Source: an uncultured Lentibacter sp. (GTDB lineage: Bacteria > Pseudomonadota > Alphaproteobacteria > Rhodobacterales > Rhodobacteraceae). From it: a stretch of DNA of 63,292 nt. This document shows, piece by piece, positions 26,961-36,506 of this stretch. Both the position numbers and the translations under genes were made by a program. The notes under the pieces are model-generated. The model ran no database searches. It was not told the origin of the DNA and was given only the letters and a program-made list of their open reading frames with translations. The stretch covers positions 1 through 63,292 of the forward strand of contig NZ_CAKZKL010000036.1 of NCBI RefSeq assembly GCF_937123735.1. Direction: 5' to 3'. Each line of letters begins with the position of its first letter. Position 1 is the first letter of the stretch.

Positions 26961-27026
26961 GCTGGCGTTAAAGACGGCAGCTGCTGGCGTTAAAGACGGC
27001 AGCTACTGGCGCTAAAGGCGGCGGCT
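26961..27026. repeat. Three tandem 22-bp repeats
   Basis: Two identical 22-bp units (26961-26982 and 26983-27004) begin GCTGGCGTTAAAGACGG and end in CAGCT. A third, diverged unit follows at 27005-27026 (ACTGGCGCTAAAGGCGG...). The array ends 10 bp from the stop of the ABC permease gene and may act as its transcript end or a protein-binding array. Each unit could fold into a small GCTG/CAGC hairpin. Confidence 0.7.
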
Positions 27027-27035
27027 GGGGGTCTC

Positions 27036-28013
27036 TCAGCGCTCCTTGACATAGGGCTCCCCACCTGCGCGCGGCGGGATGGCCTTGCCCACAAATCCGG
27101 CCAGAATAACCACGGTCAAGATATAGGGCAGCGCCTCCATGAATTGCACCGGAATGGTGATCCCGCCCAGCTCAAAGCTTTGAAAACGCACCGCAATTGC
27201 TTGCAACAGGCCAAACAGCAGGCAGGCGTAAAGCGCTTGCACGGGCCGCCATTTGGCAAAAATCAGAGCCGCCAAGGCAATGAAGCCGCGCCCAGCGGTC
27301 ATTTCTTTCACAAATTGTGCTTGCAAGGCGGTCGCCAGATAGGCCCCGGCAATGCCGCAAAGAACGCCGCAAATCATCACCGCCGCAAAGCGCATTCCCT
27401 TTACCGAGACACCCGCCGTGTCCACCGCCGCAGGGTTTTCGCCCACCGCGCGCAAGCGCAGCCCAAAGCGGGTGCGAAACAGACCCCACCAGGTCAGCGG
27501 CACCAGCAGCAACGCCAGATAGACAATCACCGTATGCCCAGACAGCAGCTCAGAATAGATTTGCATCACCGGCCCCGCTTGCGAAATCTCGCGCACACTG
27601 GTCAAGGCTCCGGGCAGGGTGATCGGCTCAAAGCGCGCCGCCCCCACCAGCGAGGGGGTGCGCCCGCCCTGTGCAAACCAGTCCTGCGCAATCAGCACCG
27701 TCAGCCCGGAGGCCAGAAAATTGATCGCCACGCCAGAAATGAGCTGGTTGCCGCGAAAACTGATCGAGGCCACGCCGTGAATGAGCGACAACACAAGCGA
27801 CGCTCCGATGCCCGCCAGCATCCCGATCCAGACATTGCCCACGCTGAAAGCCACCGCCGCCGACAGCAGCGCCGCCGCCAGCATCTTGCCTTCAAGGCCG
27901 ATGTCAAAAATCCCCGCGCGCTCTGAGTAAAGCCCGGCAAGACAGGCAAGCAAGAGCGGTGTGGCAAGGCGCATGGTGCTGTCAAGCACCTGAAGAATGG
28001 TGAGAAATTCCAT
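27036..28013 (-). CDS. ABC transporter permease, BMP/nucleoside importer type (second permease)
   Basis: A 325-aa inner-membrane permease of the BPD_transp_2 family with about nine hydrophobic helices. GLYSERAGIFDIGLEGKMLAAA near residue 30 and RGNQLISGVAINFLASGLTV are hallmarks of the nucleoside and purine importer subfamily. It pairs with the permease at 28013-29116. Its ATG (28013) overlaps the upstream stop as TGATG; a GTG one codon earlier is an alternative. Last gene of the four-gene importer operon. Confidence 0.9.
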   Translation of the reverse strand: MEFLTILQVLDSTMRLATPLLLACLAGLYSERAGIFDIGLEGKMLAAALLSAAVAFSVGNVWIGMLAGIGASLVLSLIHGVASISFRGNQLISGVAINFLASGLTVLIAQDWFAQGGRTPSLVGAARFEPITLPGALTSVREISQAGPVMQIYSELLSGHTVIVYLALLLVPLTWWGLFRTRFGLRLRAVGENPAAVDTAGVSVKGMRFAAVMICGVLCGIAGAYLATALQAQFVKEMTAGRGFIALAALIFAKWRPVQALYACLLFGLLQAIAVRFQSFELGGITIPVQFMEALPYILTVVILAGFVGKAIPPRAGGEPYVKER

Positions 28014-29115
28014 CACAGACCCTCCGTCTTGCGCTTGGCCATGGCCAGAAACAGCCGCTCCAGCGGCGCGCGCACCATATGGTCAAGCGCGCCGGTGAAC
28101 AAAATCACCAACGCCTGAATCACCGTGATCAGCTCACGCGGGATATTCGTCCAAAGCGCCAGCTCGGCGCCACCCTGATAGAGAAAGCCAAACAGCAGCG
28201 CCGCCAGCAGCACGCCGAAGGGGTGATTGCGCCCCATCAGCGCCACGGCAATGCCGATAAAGCCCGCGCCTTCGGTGGAGTTGAGAATAAGCCGCTCCGC
28301 CTCGCCCTGTGTGGTGTTCACCGCCATCAGACCCGCCAAAGCACCCGAGATAAGCATGGCAATGATGGTGATGCGCACAGCGCTGGTGCCGGCATAATTG
28401 GCCGCCGTCTCCGAAAAGCCGAAATGACGGATCTCATAGCCCAGCCGCGTGCGCCAAATCAGCAGGTAAACAAAGACACAGGCCGCCAGCGCCAAAAAGA
28501 AGCTCACATTGGCCGGTGCACTGCGAAACAGAGGCGTGGCCGCGGTGGAAAACATATCCTGAAAAGTGGGCAAATGGGTGGCCTCGGGAAAGCGCACCGA
28601 AGCCGGCTCGCCCGCGCCTTTGGGGCGCAGCACATTCACCAGCATATAGCCCAGCACGGAAAAGGCGATATAATTGAACATGATCGTGGTGATCACGATA
28701 TGGCTGCCGCGTTTGGCTTGCAAATAGGCCGGAATCAGCGCCCAGGCCGCGCCAAACAGCCCGGCAAACAGGGCTGAGCCCGCCAGCGCCAGGGTCCAAT
28801 GTGGCCAGGGGATGAACAGGCAGCACAGCGCCACGCCCAGCCCGGCAAACATGGCCTGGCCCTCGCCACCGATGTTAAACAGCCGCGCATGAAAGGCCAC
28901 CGAAACAGCCAGCCCCGTAAAGATGAAATTGGTCGCATAATACAGCGTATAGCCCCAGCCCGACGAGCGCATGAGCGCACCGTCAACCATGAGTTTGAAA
29001 GCGGCCACAGGGTCTTCTCCGATGGCCAGAATGACCAGGGCAGACAGCCCCGCCGCCAGCAGCAGGCTGATCAGGGGCACCAATGTGGCATCTGCCCATT
29101 TTGGCATTTTTTCCA

Positions 29116-29116
<1 letters not shown>
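28013..29116 (-). CDS. ABC transporter permease, BMP/nucleoside importer type (first permease)
   Basis: A 367-aa permease with about ten hydrophobic segments. NFIFTGLAVSVAFHARLFNIGGEGQAMFAGLG is the conserved motif of the family, followed by KRGSHIVITTIMFNYIAF. It forms the membrane channel together with the gene product at 27036-28013. Its ATG overlaps the stop of the ATPase gene by one base, so it is translationally coupled. Confidence 0.92.
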
Positions 29117-30666
<1,550 letters not shown>

Positions 30667-30686
30667 GGTCTGTCCCCCAAGCGGTA

Positions 30687-30714
30687 AAGGCCGCGCAGGT
30701 TTGGGCGCGGCCTT
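30687..30714 (-). terminator. Hairpin between the binding-protein gene and its transporter genes
   Basis: AAGGCCGCGC (30687-30696) pairs perfectly with GCGCGGCCTT (30705-30714), an 8-nt loop. Without a T-tract it is likely a partial terminator or 3'-end stabiliser that keeps the binding-protein mRNA more abundant than the downstream transporter mRNA. Confidence 0.6.
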
Positions 30715-30735
30715 CTGCTGTTGTGGTGCCTTGGC

Positions 30736-31740
30736 TCAGAAAGAGAGCGCCGGGCAGCTGTCGTTGGCATAGTAGCTCACCACATCAAGCTCGCCCGCGA
30801 TGATCTTGGCGCGCGCCGCCTCCACGGCTGCTTTCATCTCGTCACTCACCAGGGCCGCATTGTGGCTGTCCATGGCAACGCCCACGCCTTCCTCGGCGAG
30901 GCCCAACACGGTGCTGCCCCCGGTCTCAAGCGCGGTGCCGGCCTTCATGGAGTTGTAGACGGCCACATCCACCCGCTTGAGCATAGAAGTGAGAACCTTG
31001 CCGGAGTGCAGGTGGTTCTGGTTGCTGTCCACACCGATGGAGAGAATGCCCTCATCCGCCGCCGTTTGCAGAACGCCCACACCTGTGCCGCCTGCCGCCG
31101 CATAGATCACATCCGCACCCTGGCTGATCTGCGCCTTGGCCAGCTCAGAGCCCTTCACGGGGTCGTTCCAGGCTGTCGGGGTCGTGCCGGTCATATTGGC
31201 CACAATGTTGATATCCGGGTTCACCGCTTTCGCGCCCTGCGCATAGCCACAGCCAAAATGGCGGATGAGCGGAATGTCCATGCCGCCAATAAAGCCCACG
31301 GTGTTTGTTTTGGAGGCCATGGCCGCCATCATCCCGACCAGATAGGAGCCTTGATGCTCCTGAAAGCTGATCAGGGCCACATTTGCCGGAATTTCGGGCA
31401 GCCAGCCGTCAATATTCACAAATTTCGTCTCAGGATAGTCGCGCGCGACCTCGTCCAGCGTTGAGGCAATGGCAAAGCCCGTCGTCACGATCGGGTTCGC
31501 GCCGGCCTCTGCAAAGCGGCGCAGGGCCTGCTCGCGCTGGGCTTCTGATTGCAGCTCGATCTCGCGATAGCTGCCGCCGGTTTCTTTGGCCCATTTCTCA
31601 GCGCCGTTAAAAGCGGCTTCGTTGAAAGATTTGTCAAATTTGCCGCCCAGATCGTAGATGAGGGCAGGTTCGGCCAGTGCGGCGCTCGCACTCAAGGCAA
31701 GCGCTGCGGCACCGCCGAGGAATTTTTGCATAAGGCTCAT
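30736..31740 (-). CDS. BMP-family substrate-binding protein of ABC importer
   Basis: A 334-aa periplasmic binding protein with a signal peptide (MSLMQKFLGGAAALALSASAALA). The BMP (PnrA-like) domain shows ALIYDLGGKFDKSFNEAAFNGAEKW, FVNIDGWL, FQEHQGSYLVGMMAAMASKTNTVGFIGGMDIPLIRHFGCGYAQGA, IYAAAGGTGVGVLQTA and IGVDSNQNHL. There is no lipobox, so it is a soluble protein. Relatives bind purine nucleosides; the ligand here is unproven. First gene of the importer operon. Confidence 0.92.
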   Translation of the reverse strand: MSLMQKFLGGAAALALSASAALAEPALIYDLGGKFDKSFNEAAFNGAEKWAKETGGSYREIELQSEAQREQALRRFAEAGANPIVTTGFAIASTLDEVARDYPETKFVNIDGWLPEIPANVALISFQEHQGSYLVGMMAAMASKTNTVGFIGGMDIPLIRHFGCGYAQGAKAVNPDINIVANMTGTTPTAWNDPVKGSELAKAQISQGADVIYAAAGGTGVGVLQTAADEGILSIGVDSNQNHLHSGKVLTSMLKRVDVAVYNSMKAGTALETGGSTVLGLAEEGVGVAMDSHNAALVSDEMKAAVEAARAKIIAGELDVVSYYANDSCPALSF

Positions 31741-31832
31741 ATGGGTCTCCCAGAATTATTGCGCAGGGCAAAGGCCGCTGCGAAAAAGAGCAGATCAGGT
31801 GATCAACGCCAATTAGGCGTGTTTCAGGCGAG

Positions 31833-31862
31833 AGGGTCAACCGATTCTTGCGCCCTGACCCT
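31833..31862. promoter_or_regulatory. AGGGTCA/TGACCCT inverted repeat upstream of the importer operon
   Basis: AGGGTCA (31833-31839) is inverted relative to TGACCCT (31856-31862), in the 135-bp gap between rimI and the binding-protein gene. It is either an operator for the importer or a weak rimI transcript end; the 16-nt spacer and lack of T-tract leave this open. Confidence 0.3.
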
Positions 31863-31875
31863 AAGGCAAGAGCGC

Positions 31876-32301
31876 TCAAACAGCGGCTTTGCGCCGCAAG
31901 ACAAGCGCATCAATGGCCGGGCCTTCGGCGCGTGCATAATAGCCGCGCCGCCGGCCCACCTCGCCAAAACCTGCGCTTGCATAAAGCGCGCGCGCCGCGG
32001 CGTTGTCTTCGGCCACTTCGAGAAACAGCTGCCTGACACCCGCGCCCTGAAGCCGCGCCAGAAGCTCTGCCAGAAGGGCCGCCCCCGCGCCCTTGCCCTG
32101 CGCCTTGGGGCGCACGGCAATGCTCAGAAGCTCGGCTTCATCCAGCGTGATCCGCACCAGCGCAAAGCCCTCGGGCTGCGCAACACAAAGCACCGCTTCC
32201 TGCGCCAGCAGATCTGCCATTTCCGCCGCGCTCCAGGGCCGCGCAGGAAAGCAGAGCGCATGGATCTCTGCCAGGCTTGCCGCGTCGCCCTCAGGCATCA
32301 T
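31876..32301 (-). CDS. rimI: Ribosomal protein alanine acetyltransferase (RimI-like GNAT)
   Basis: A 141-aa GNAT N-acetyltransferase: ELLSIAVRPKAQGKGAGAALLAELL is the acetyl-CoA-binding motif, and FLEVAEDNAAARALYASAGFGEVGRRRGYY the conserved C-terminal part. It probably acetylates ribosomal protein S18. Its start (ATG at 32301 or 32298) overlaps the end of tsaB, a pairing found in many bacteria (tsaB-rimI). A longer frame to 32397 lies inside tsaB and is rejected. Confidence 0.85.
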   Translation of the reverse strand: MMPEGDAASLAEIHALCFPARPWSAAEMADLLAQEAVLCVAQPEGFALVRITLDEAELLSIAVRPKAQGKGAGAALLAELLARLQGAGVRQLFLEVAEDNAAARALYASAGFGEVGRRRGYYARAEGPAIDALVLRRKAAV

Positions 32302-32863
32302 CAAGAATGCGCGGCGGCGCATCCGAGGCCGGGGCCGCATCGGCGGCGCGGATGTAAAGCGGGGCAGGGGGCGGGCCGTCGCCGCGCGCCGCTGCAATCC
32401 GAGCGATCCGTTCTACCATCTCTTCAGGCTCAGGCAAGTCAAGCGCCCCCGCCGCCTCAGCCACAAGCTCGGCCTCATTGCCCGCCGCTGACAGATAAAC
32501 CTGCCCCTGCGGCGCGGGCAGGGCCACAGGGCGCGCCGCTGCGTGCCCAAAGCGCGCGGCCTCAAAGCCGCTCACCCCATGCGCCGGAATATTGAGCGAA
32601 AGCGCCAGCCCCCGCGCCGCCGAAACGGCAATGCGAATGCCGGTAAAATTGCCGGGGCCAACCCCCACGCCTATCTTGGTTATGTCTTGCCAGTCGCTGT
32701 CATGGGCGCGCAACAACTCCTCCAGCAGCCCAAAGAGCCGCTCGGACTGACCGCGCTTCATCGGCTCATAGGCCGTTCCAAGCAGCGCCTGCCCACGCAA
32801 CAAAGCGGCCGCGCAATGCGCGGCCGATGTGTCAAATGCCAGTGTCAGCCTCTCAGACGGCAA
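32291..32863 (-). CDS. tsaB: tRNA threonylcarbamoyladenosine biosynthesis protein TsaB
   Basis: A 190-aa ASKHA-fold protein, partner of TsaD and TsaE in making t6A37 on ANN-decoding tRNAs. LTLAFDTSAAHCAAALL and GVGVGPGNFTGIRIAVSAARGLAL are the family motifs. It is slightly shorter than E. coli TsaB (231 aa) in the C-terminal part. It overlaps nfu upstream by 11 bp and rimI downstream by 11 bp. Confidence 0.92.
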   Translation of the reverse strand: MPSERLTLAFDTSAAHCAAALLRGQALLGTAYEPMKRGQSERLFGLLEELLRAHDSDWQDITKIGVGVGPGNFTGIRIAVSAARGLALSLNIPAHGVSGFEAARFGHAAARPVALPAPQGQVYLSAAGNEAELVAEAAGALDLPEPEEMVERIARIAAARGDGPPPAPLYIRAADAAPASDAPPRILDDA

Positions 32864-33419
32864 CAGGGCGCACCTCTGTCACCTCGGGGATATAGTGGCG
32901 CAACAGGTTCTCGATGCCCATCTTGAGCGTAATGGTTGAGGAGGGGCAGCCCGCGCAAGCGCCTTGCATATGGAGATAGACCACACCCTTTTCAAAGCCG
33001 TAAAAGGTGATGTCGCCACCGTCTTGCGCCACGGCGGGGCGCACGCGGGTGTCCAGTAGCTCCTTGATCTGGGTGACAATCTCACCATCTTCGCCTGTGT
33101 GCTCGGCATGGCCGCCGCCTTGTCCACCGCCGGTTTCGGCCAGCGCGGCCTCACCAGATTGGAAGTGTTCCATGATCGCGCCCAAGACCGACGGTTTGAT
33201 GTGGTCCCATTCGATGCTCTCACCCTTTGTGACGGTGACAAAATCGGTGCCCAGAAACACACCTGTGACCCCGTCGACAGCATAGATCCGCCGCGCCAGC
33301 GGCGATGTCGCCGCACTCTCGGCTGTGGGGAAATCTGCCGTGCCCGTGGCCAGCACGGTCTGCCCGGGCAGGAATTTGAGCGTGGCGGGGTTTGGCGTGG
33401 ATTCAGTCTGGATAAACAT
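32853..33419 (-). CDS. NifU-like iron-sulfur scaffold/carrier (Nfu)
   Basis: A 188-aa Nfu protein that hands Fe-S clusters to target enzymes. The N-terminal Nfu_N domain (MFIQTESTPNPATLKFLPGQ) is followed by a Gly/His linker (GGGQGGGHAEH). The C-terminal NifU domain contains RPAVAQDGGDITF and the cluster-binding CAGC in MQGACAGCPSSTITLKMGIEN. First gene of nfu-tsaB-rimI. Its upstream region has an Irr-type iron control box (33478-33494) and a GTGCAC array (33558-33585). Confidence 0.95.
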   Translation of the reverse strand: MFIQTESTPNPATLKFLPGQTVLATGTADFPTAESAATSPLARRIYAVDGVTGVFLGTDFVTVTKGESIEWDHIKPSVLGAIMEHFQSGEAALAETGGGQGGGHAEHTGEDGEIVTQIKELLDTRVRPAVAQDGGDITFYGFEKGVVYLHMQGACAGCPSSTITLKMGIENLLRHYIPEVTEVRPVAV

Positions 33420-33477
33420 GGCGCGGCTTCCTTATCTCTTTGTCCAGATATGCGCGTGGCGGTTGGCAAAGTCAAGT

Positions 33478-33494
33478 TTTGGAATGGTTCTAAA
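33478..33494. promoter_or_regulatory. Irr (iron control element)-like box upstream of nfu
   Basis: TTTGGAATGGTTCTAAA differs at one position from the palindrome TTTAGAA-N3-TTCTAAA that defines Irr ICE boxes in alphaproteobacteria. It lies 59-75 bp upstream of the nfu start codon, where a repressor of an Fe-S gene under iron limitation would be expected. Confidence 0.55.
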
Positions 33495-33557
33495 CTGCGC
33501 CGGTGCAGCGCGCGCTGGGGTAAGTTAATTTCTGTTTACAGATATGGCTTTTGGGCG

Positions 33558-33585
33558 GTGCACGCTCGGTGCACGGCCTGTGCAC
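33558..33585. repeat. Three GTGCAC palindromes at 11-bp spacing
   Basis: GTGCAC occurs at 33558-33563, 33569-33574 and 33580-33585, each followed by G and each exactly 11 bp from the next, about one helical turn. It lies 139-166 bp upstream of nfu. It could be an array of binding sites on one DNA face. Confidence 0.6.
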
Positions 33586-33676
33586 GCATGTCACCCCCCC
33601 CTTTTTGAGGGTGTGTTGCGGGCATTAAAGGCCCAAAACGCGGCCTTAACCCTCTGTTCATAAGTGTGTGGGGGGC

Positions 33677-33707
33677 AAAAAAACGGCCCGCCATTTGGGG
33701 GCCGTTT
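33677..33707 (-). terminator. Rho-independent terminator of the clpP-like gene
   Basis: Read on the minus strand, AAACGGCCC (33707-33699) pairs with GGGCCGTTT (33689-33681), continuing into a run of T (33686-33677 complement). It is about 40 bp after the clpP-like stop codon. Confidence 0.85.
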
Positions 33708-33749
33708 GAACGTTTGGACGCAGCACGCGCAGTGGCGGCTCTTGCGCGC

Positions 33750-34325
33750 TCAGAGCTCGGACGCGTGGGTGATGACGCGAGACAGAATGCCGTATTCGGT
33801 GGCTTCCTTGGTGTCCATCCAATGGTCCCGCTCGATATCTTTCATAACCTTTTCAAGCTTTTGGCCGGTTTGCTCGGAGATGATCCGGGCCAGACGGGCG
33901 CGCATGATCTCGATCTGCTCGGCCTGGATGGCAATGTCGGTGACCTTGCCGCCCACCCCGCCAGAGGGCTGGTGGATGAGAAAGCGCGTGTTGGGCAGGC
34001 ACACGCGGTCCTCCTTGTCAGCCGCAAGGAAGATATGTGTCCCCGCCGAAGCCACCCAACCTGTGCCGACAATCCGCACCCGCGGTTTGATGAAGCGTAT
34101 GATATCATGGATAGAATCCCCCGCCTCCACATGCCCGCCCTGCGAGTTGAGAAACAGTGTAATGTCCTCGTCACTCTCGGCTGCAAGGGCGAGAAGCTGG
34201 CTGACAACGCGGCTGGCCATCTTCTGGTCAATGGCCTCGCAAATCAGAATTTCGCGGGCCTCAAACAGCTTCTGGGCAAGGGAGCCATTTTTTTTGTCGT
34301 CGTCTTTCTTGTCGGTCTCGCTCAT
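33750..34325 (-). CDS. ClpP-family serine protease paralog
   Basis: A 191-aa ClpP-like protease. The catalytic triad is traceable: Ser in GWVASAGTHIFL, His in RFLIHQPSGGVGGKVTD and Asp in ERDHWMDTKEATEYGIL. Compared with housekeeping ClpP (AASMGA), the serine context is ASAGTH, and the N-terminus is a charged MSETDKKDDDKKNGSLAQ with no usual loop. It is therefore probably an accessory ClpP paralog rather than the ClpX-partnered core enzyme. It is upstream of its own terminator and follows a universal stress gene on the same strand. Confidence 0.88.
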   Translation of the reverse strand: MSETDKKDDDKKNGSLAQKLFEAREILICEAIDQKMASRVVSQLLALAAESDEDITLFLNSQGGHVEAGDSIHDIIRFIKPRVRIVGTGWVASAGTHIFLAADKEDRVCLPNTRFLIHQPSGGVGGKVTDIAIQAEQIEIMRARLARIISEQTGQKLEKVMKDIERDHWMDTKEATEYGILSRVITHASEL

Positions 34326-34349
34326 GGGTTTTCCTGTATTTTCAGTTAT

Positions 34350-34805
34350 TTATGTGATTGCCTCAAGGCGCTCTTTGCTGAGCTCCCCGGGGACAATCGT
34401 GATGGGTATTTCAAGGCTGCCAGCGGCACGGGCCAATTGGGTCACAAGCGGGCCGGGGCCTTTCTTGTCGGGGCTCGCACCCAGCACGAGCACGCCGATC
34501 TCGCCATCCTCGCGCACCTGCGCCAAAATCTCGCTGATCGGTTCGCCCTCGCGAATGACCAGCTCAGGGTCCACACCCTGCCGGTCGCGCATCCATTTGG
34601 CAAAGACCTCGAAATGCGCATGTATCCGCTCGCGCGCCTCCTCACGCATGATGTCTCCCACGCCGATCCAGTGGTTGAACTCCTCCGGGGGAATCACCGC
34701 CAGGATTTCCACGCCGCCGCCTGTTTTGGCCGCTCTCATGGCCGCAAAACGCATCGCATTAAGGCATTCACGGCTGTCATCCAGGACAACAAGAAACTTA
34801 CGCAT
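34350..34805 (-). CDS. Universal stress protein (UspA family)
   Basis: A 151-aa UspA-fold protein: MRKFLVVLDDSRECLNAMRFAAMRAAKTGG at the N-terminus and LVIREGEPISEILAQVREDGEIGVLVLGASPDKKGPGPLVTQL, where the GASP...GPGP segment corresponds to the ATP-binding G-x2-G-x9-G region. It is likely an ATP-binding stress protein. The ATG at 34805 has AGGTGAGG upstream; four extra in-frame residues are possible. Lies 24 bp before the ClpP-like gene. Confidence 0.85.
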   Translation of the reverse strand: MRKFLVVLDDSRECLNAMRFAAMRAAKTGGGVEILAVIPPEEFNHWIGVGDIMREEARERIHAHFEVFAKWMRDRQGVDPELVIREGEPISEILAQVREDGEIGVLVLGASPDKKGPGPLVTQLARAAGSLEIPITIVPGELSKERLEAIT

Positions 34806-34877
34806 TCGGGGCCTCACCTAAGCTGTCGGCTGATCATGACCGAAAGCGCAAGCGCGTTCAATAGAAGCCGTGCAGGA

Positions 34878-35477
34878 TCAGCCAAAGGTTTTCGCGCACT
34901 CCAAGGCACGCTCCAGCCTGTCGTTGCCCCAAAAGAGCGTATCGCCCACCGTAAAGCTTGGCGCGCCGAACAGGCCCCGAGCTTGAGCCGCCTCGGTCTG
35001 CGCACGCAGCGCGTCTTTCACGGCGGGTTCAGCAGCTTGCTGAACAAGGGCCTGAGCCTCAAGGCCCAATGTGTTCAGCAGCTCGGCAATCACTTCGGGG
35101 CGCTCCACCGCCCGGTCTTCGGCAAAATTGGCGCGAAAGACGGCACGGGTAAAGTCCATGGCCCAAGGCTCATGCGCATTGGCGGTGACAATACGCGCGG
35201 CCAGAAGAGAGCCGCGCGGGAAACTGCTCGGTTTTTGAAAAGCCAGCCCCGCCGCCGCCGCTTCGCGCGCCATGTCCTGCCAAAGGTAAACGCCCTTGGC
35301 AGGGTAAAGCTTGAACGGGCTGTCATTCCACCCCTGTGCGGCAAAGATCGGTCCGAGCAGGATAGGACGCAGCACGAGCGCCACGCCGGCCTCGCGGGCC
35401 ATGGTTTGGATCCGCATGGCGCTCAAATATGAGTAGGGGCTGGCAAACTCGAACCAAAACGCCAAGGGCTCAGCCAT
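34878..35477 (-). CDS. 2-hydroxychromene-2-carboxylate isomerase-like (DsbA/kappa-GST family)
   Basis: A 199-aa thioredoxin-fold protein of the HCCA isomerase family. WFEFASPYSYLSAMRI is the N-terminal catalytic segment (Ser/Tyr replace the CxxC of DsbA). RPILLGPIFAAQGWNDSPF and ARGLFGAPSFTVGDTLFWGNDRL are typical. Members isomerise hydroxychromene-carboxylates in naphthalene breakdown or act as glutathione enzymes; the substrate here is unknown. The ATG at 35477 overlaps the end of the aminotransferase gene, and an upstream extension is rejected. Confidence 0.85.
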   Translation of the reverse strand: MAEPLAFWFEFASPYSYLSAMRIQTMAREAGVALVLRPILLGPIFAAQGWNDSPFKLYPAKGVYLWQDMAREAAAAGLAFQKPSSFPRGSLLAARIVTANAHEPWAMDFTRAVFRANFAEDRAVERPEVIAELLNTLGLEAQALVQQAAEPAVKDALRAQTEAAQARGLFGAPSFTVGDTLFWGNDRLERALECAKTFG

Positions 35478-36333
35478 GAGATGCGGCCCAATCCCAATAG
35501 AGCGCGCGCACCCGTTGGGTGACAGGGCCGACCTGATAACTGGTGTCTTCAAAGGCCGTCACCGGGGTCACTTTTGACATGTTTCCAGACAGGAACACCT
35601 CGTCGGCCTCATGAAAATCATCAAAGCTCAGCACGGTCTCATGGACCTTGTAACCATCTGCGGCAAGGTTTGAGATATGCCGCGCGCGGGTGATGCCGGC
35701 CAGAAAGGTGCCATTGGCGATTGGCGTGAAAACCTCACCGTCCTTGACCATAAAAACATTGGCCGTGGCGGTTTCGGCGACATTGCCCATGGCATCGGCC
35801 ACAAGCGCGTTGCCAAAGCCCTTGGCGCGCGCTTGTGACAGCATCCGCGCGTTGTTCGGATACAGGCAACCGGCCTTGGCATTGACCACCGCGCTCTCAA
35901 GCACCGGGCGGCGAAAGCTTGTGCGACACAGGGTTGTGCTGGCCGTTTCTGGCGCAAAAGGGATCTCCTCAAGGCAGATTGCAAAGCCGGTTTCCTCCCG
36001 GCTGGGCACAATCGCCGTGACATCGCCCCCGATGCCCCAATACATGGGGCGGATATAGACCGGCGCCTCCTTGGGGAAGCGTTTCAGGCCCTCATGGACG
36101 ATCTCGACCATCTCCGCGCTGCCCACGGTGGGATTGAGCATCAAAGCTTGCGCCGAGCGGTTGACCCGCGCGCAGTGTAAATCAAGATCTGGCACCAAAC
36201 CGTCGACTGCGCGTGCGCCGTCAAAGACGGTGCTGCCAAGCCAGGCGCCATGGTCGGCGGCCCGGATCACAGGCGCGTCGCCGTCATGCCAAGTGCCGTC
36301 AAAATAGGTTTTGATAGTGCTGCCAACTGCCAT
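35470..36333 (-). CDS. Class IV aminotransferase (branched-chain amino acid aminotransferase-like)
   Basis: A 287-aa fold-type IV PLP enzyme. GSTVFDGARA, the catalytic lysine in VVNAKAGCLYPNNARM, and GNVAETATANVFMVKDGEVFTP with GTFLAGITR are the family blocks. The IlvE-like sequence suggests branched-chain amino-acid transamination, although D-amino acid or other class IV activity cannot be ruled out. The start at 36333 gives MAVGSTIKTYFDGTWHDGDA; the open frame to 36462 has no homology. It overlaps the HCCA-isomerase-like gene by 8 bp. Confidence 0.88.
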   Translation of the reverse strand: MAVGSTIKTYFDGTWHDGDAPVIRAADHGAWLGSTVFDGARAVDGLVPDLDLHCARVNRSAQALMLNPTVGSAEMVEIVHEGLKRFPKEAPVYIRPMYWGIGGDVTAIVPSREETGFAICLEEIPFAPETASTTLCRTSFRRPVLESAVVNAKAGCLYPNNARMLSQARAKGFGNALVADAMGNVAETATANVFMVKDGEVFTPIANGTFLAGITRARHISNLAADGYKVHETVLSFDDFHEADEVFLSGNMSKVTPVTAFEDTSYQVGPVTQRVRALYWDWAASHG

Positions 36334-36506
36334 GAATAGTCCTCCGTTGCCCAAGGGTAGGCCCGTCAGAACAGAGGGTAAAGCGCGAAATCCCTGCGCC
36401 GCGGCTGCTGCTGAAAACAGAGGGTGACACCGACGCTTGCCCAGCCCCTTGCAGGGCCTCACCGCAGGATTTTTAGCGCGACACCAGTGCGCGGGCCAGA
36501 CCGCGC

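Larger units (their letters stand above)
33420..33749. promoter_or_regulatory. 330-bp intergenic region: nfu promoter and clpP terminator
   Basis: No gene is visible. From nfu outward it holds an Irr-like box (33478-33494), a small CTGTTTACAG palindrome (33531-33540), a triple GTGCAC array (33558-33585), a C-run, and the clpP terminator (33677-33707). Confidence 0.6.

Noticed and set aside
26961..27026. CRISPR array
   Set aside because: The 22-bp units are directly adjacent without spacers, only three copies, and no cas genes are nearby.
33666..35432. 588-aa plus-strand ORF opposite clpP-like, Usp and HCCA-isomerase genes
   Set aside because: All three real genes lie on the minus strand with motifs intact; no domain in the plus-strand frame.
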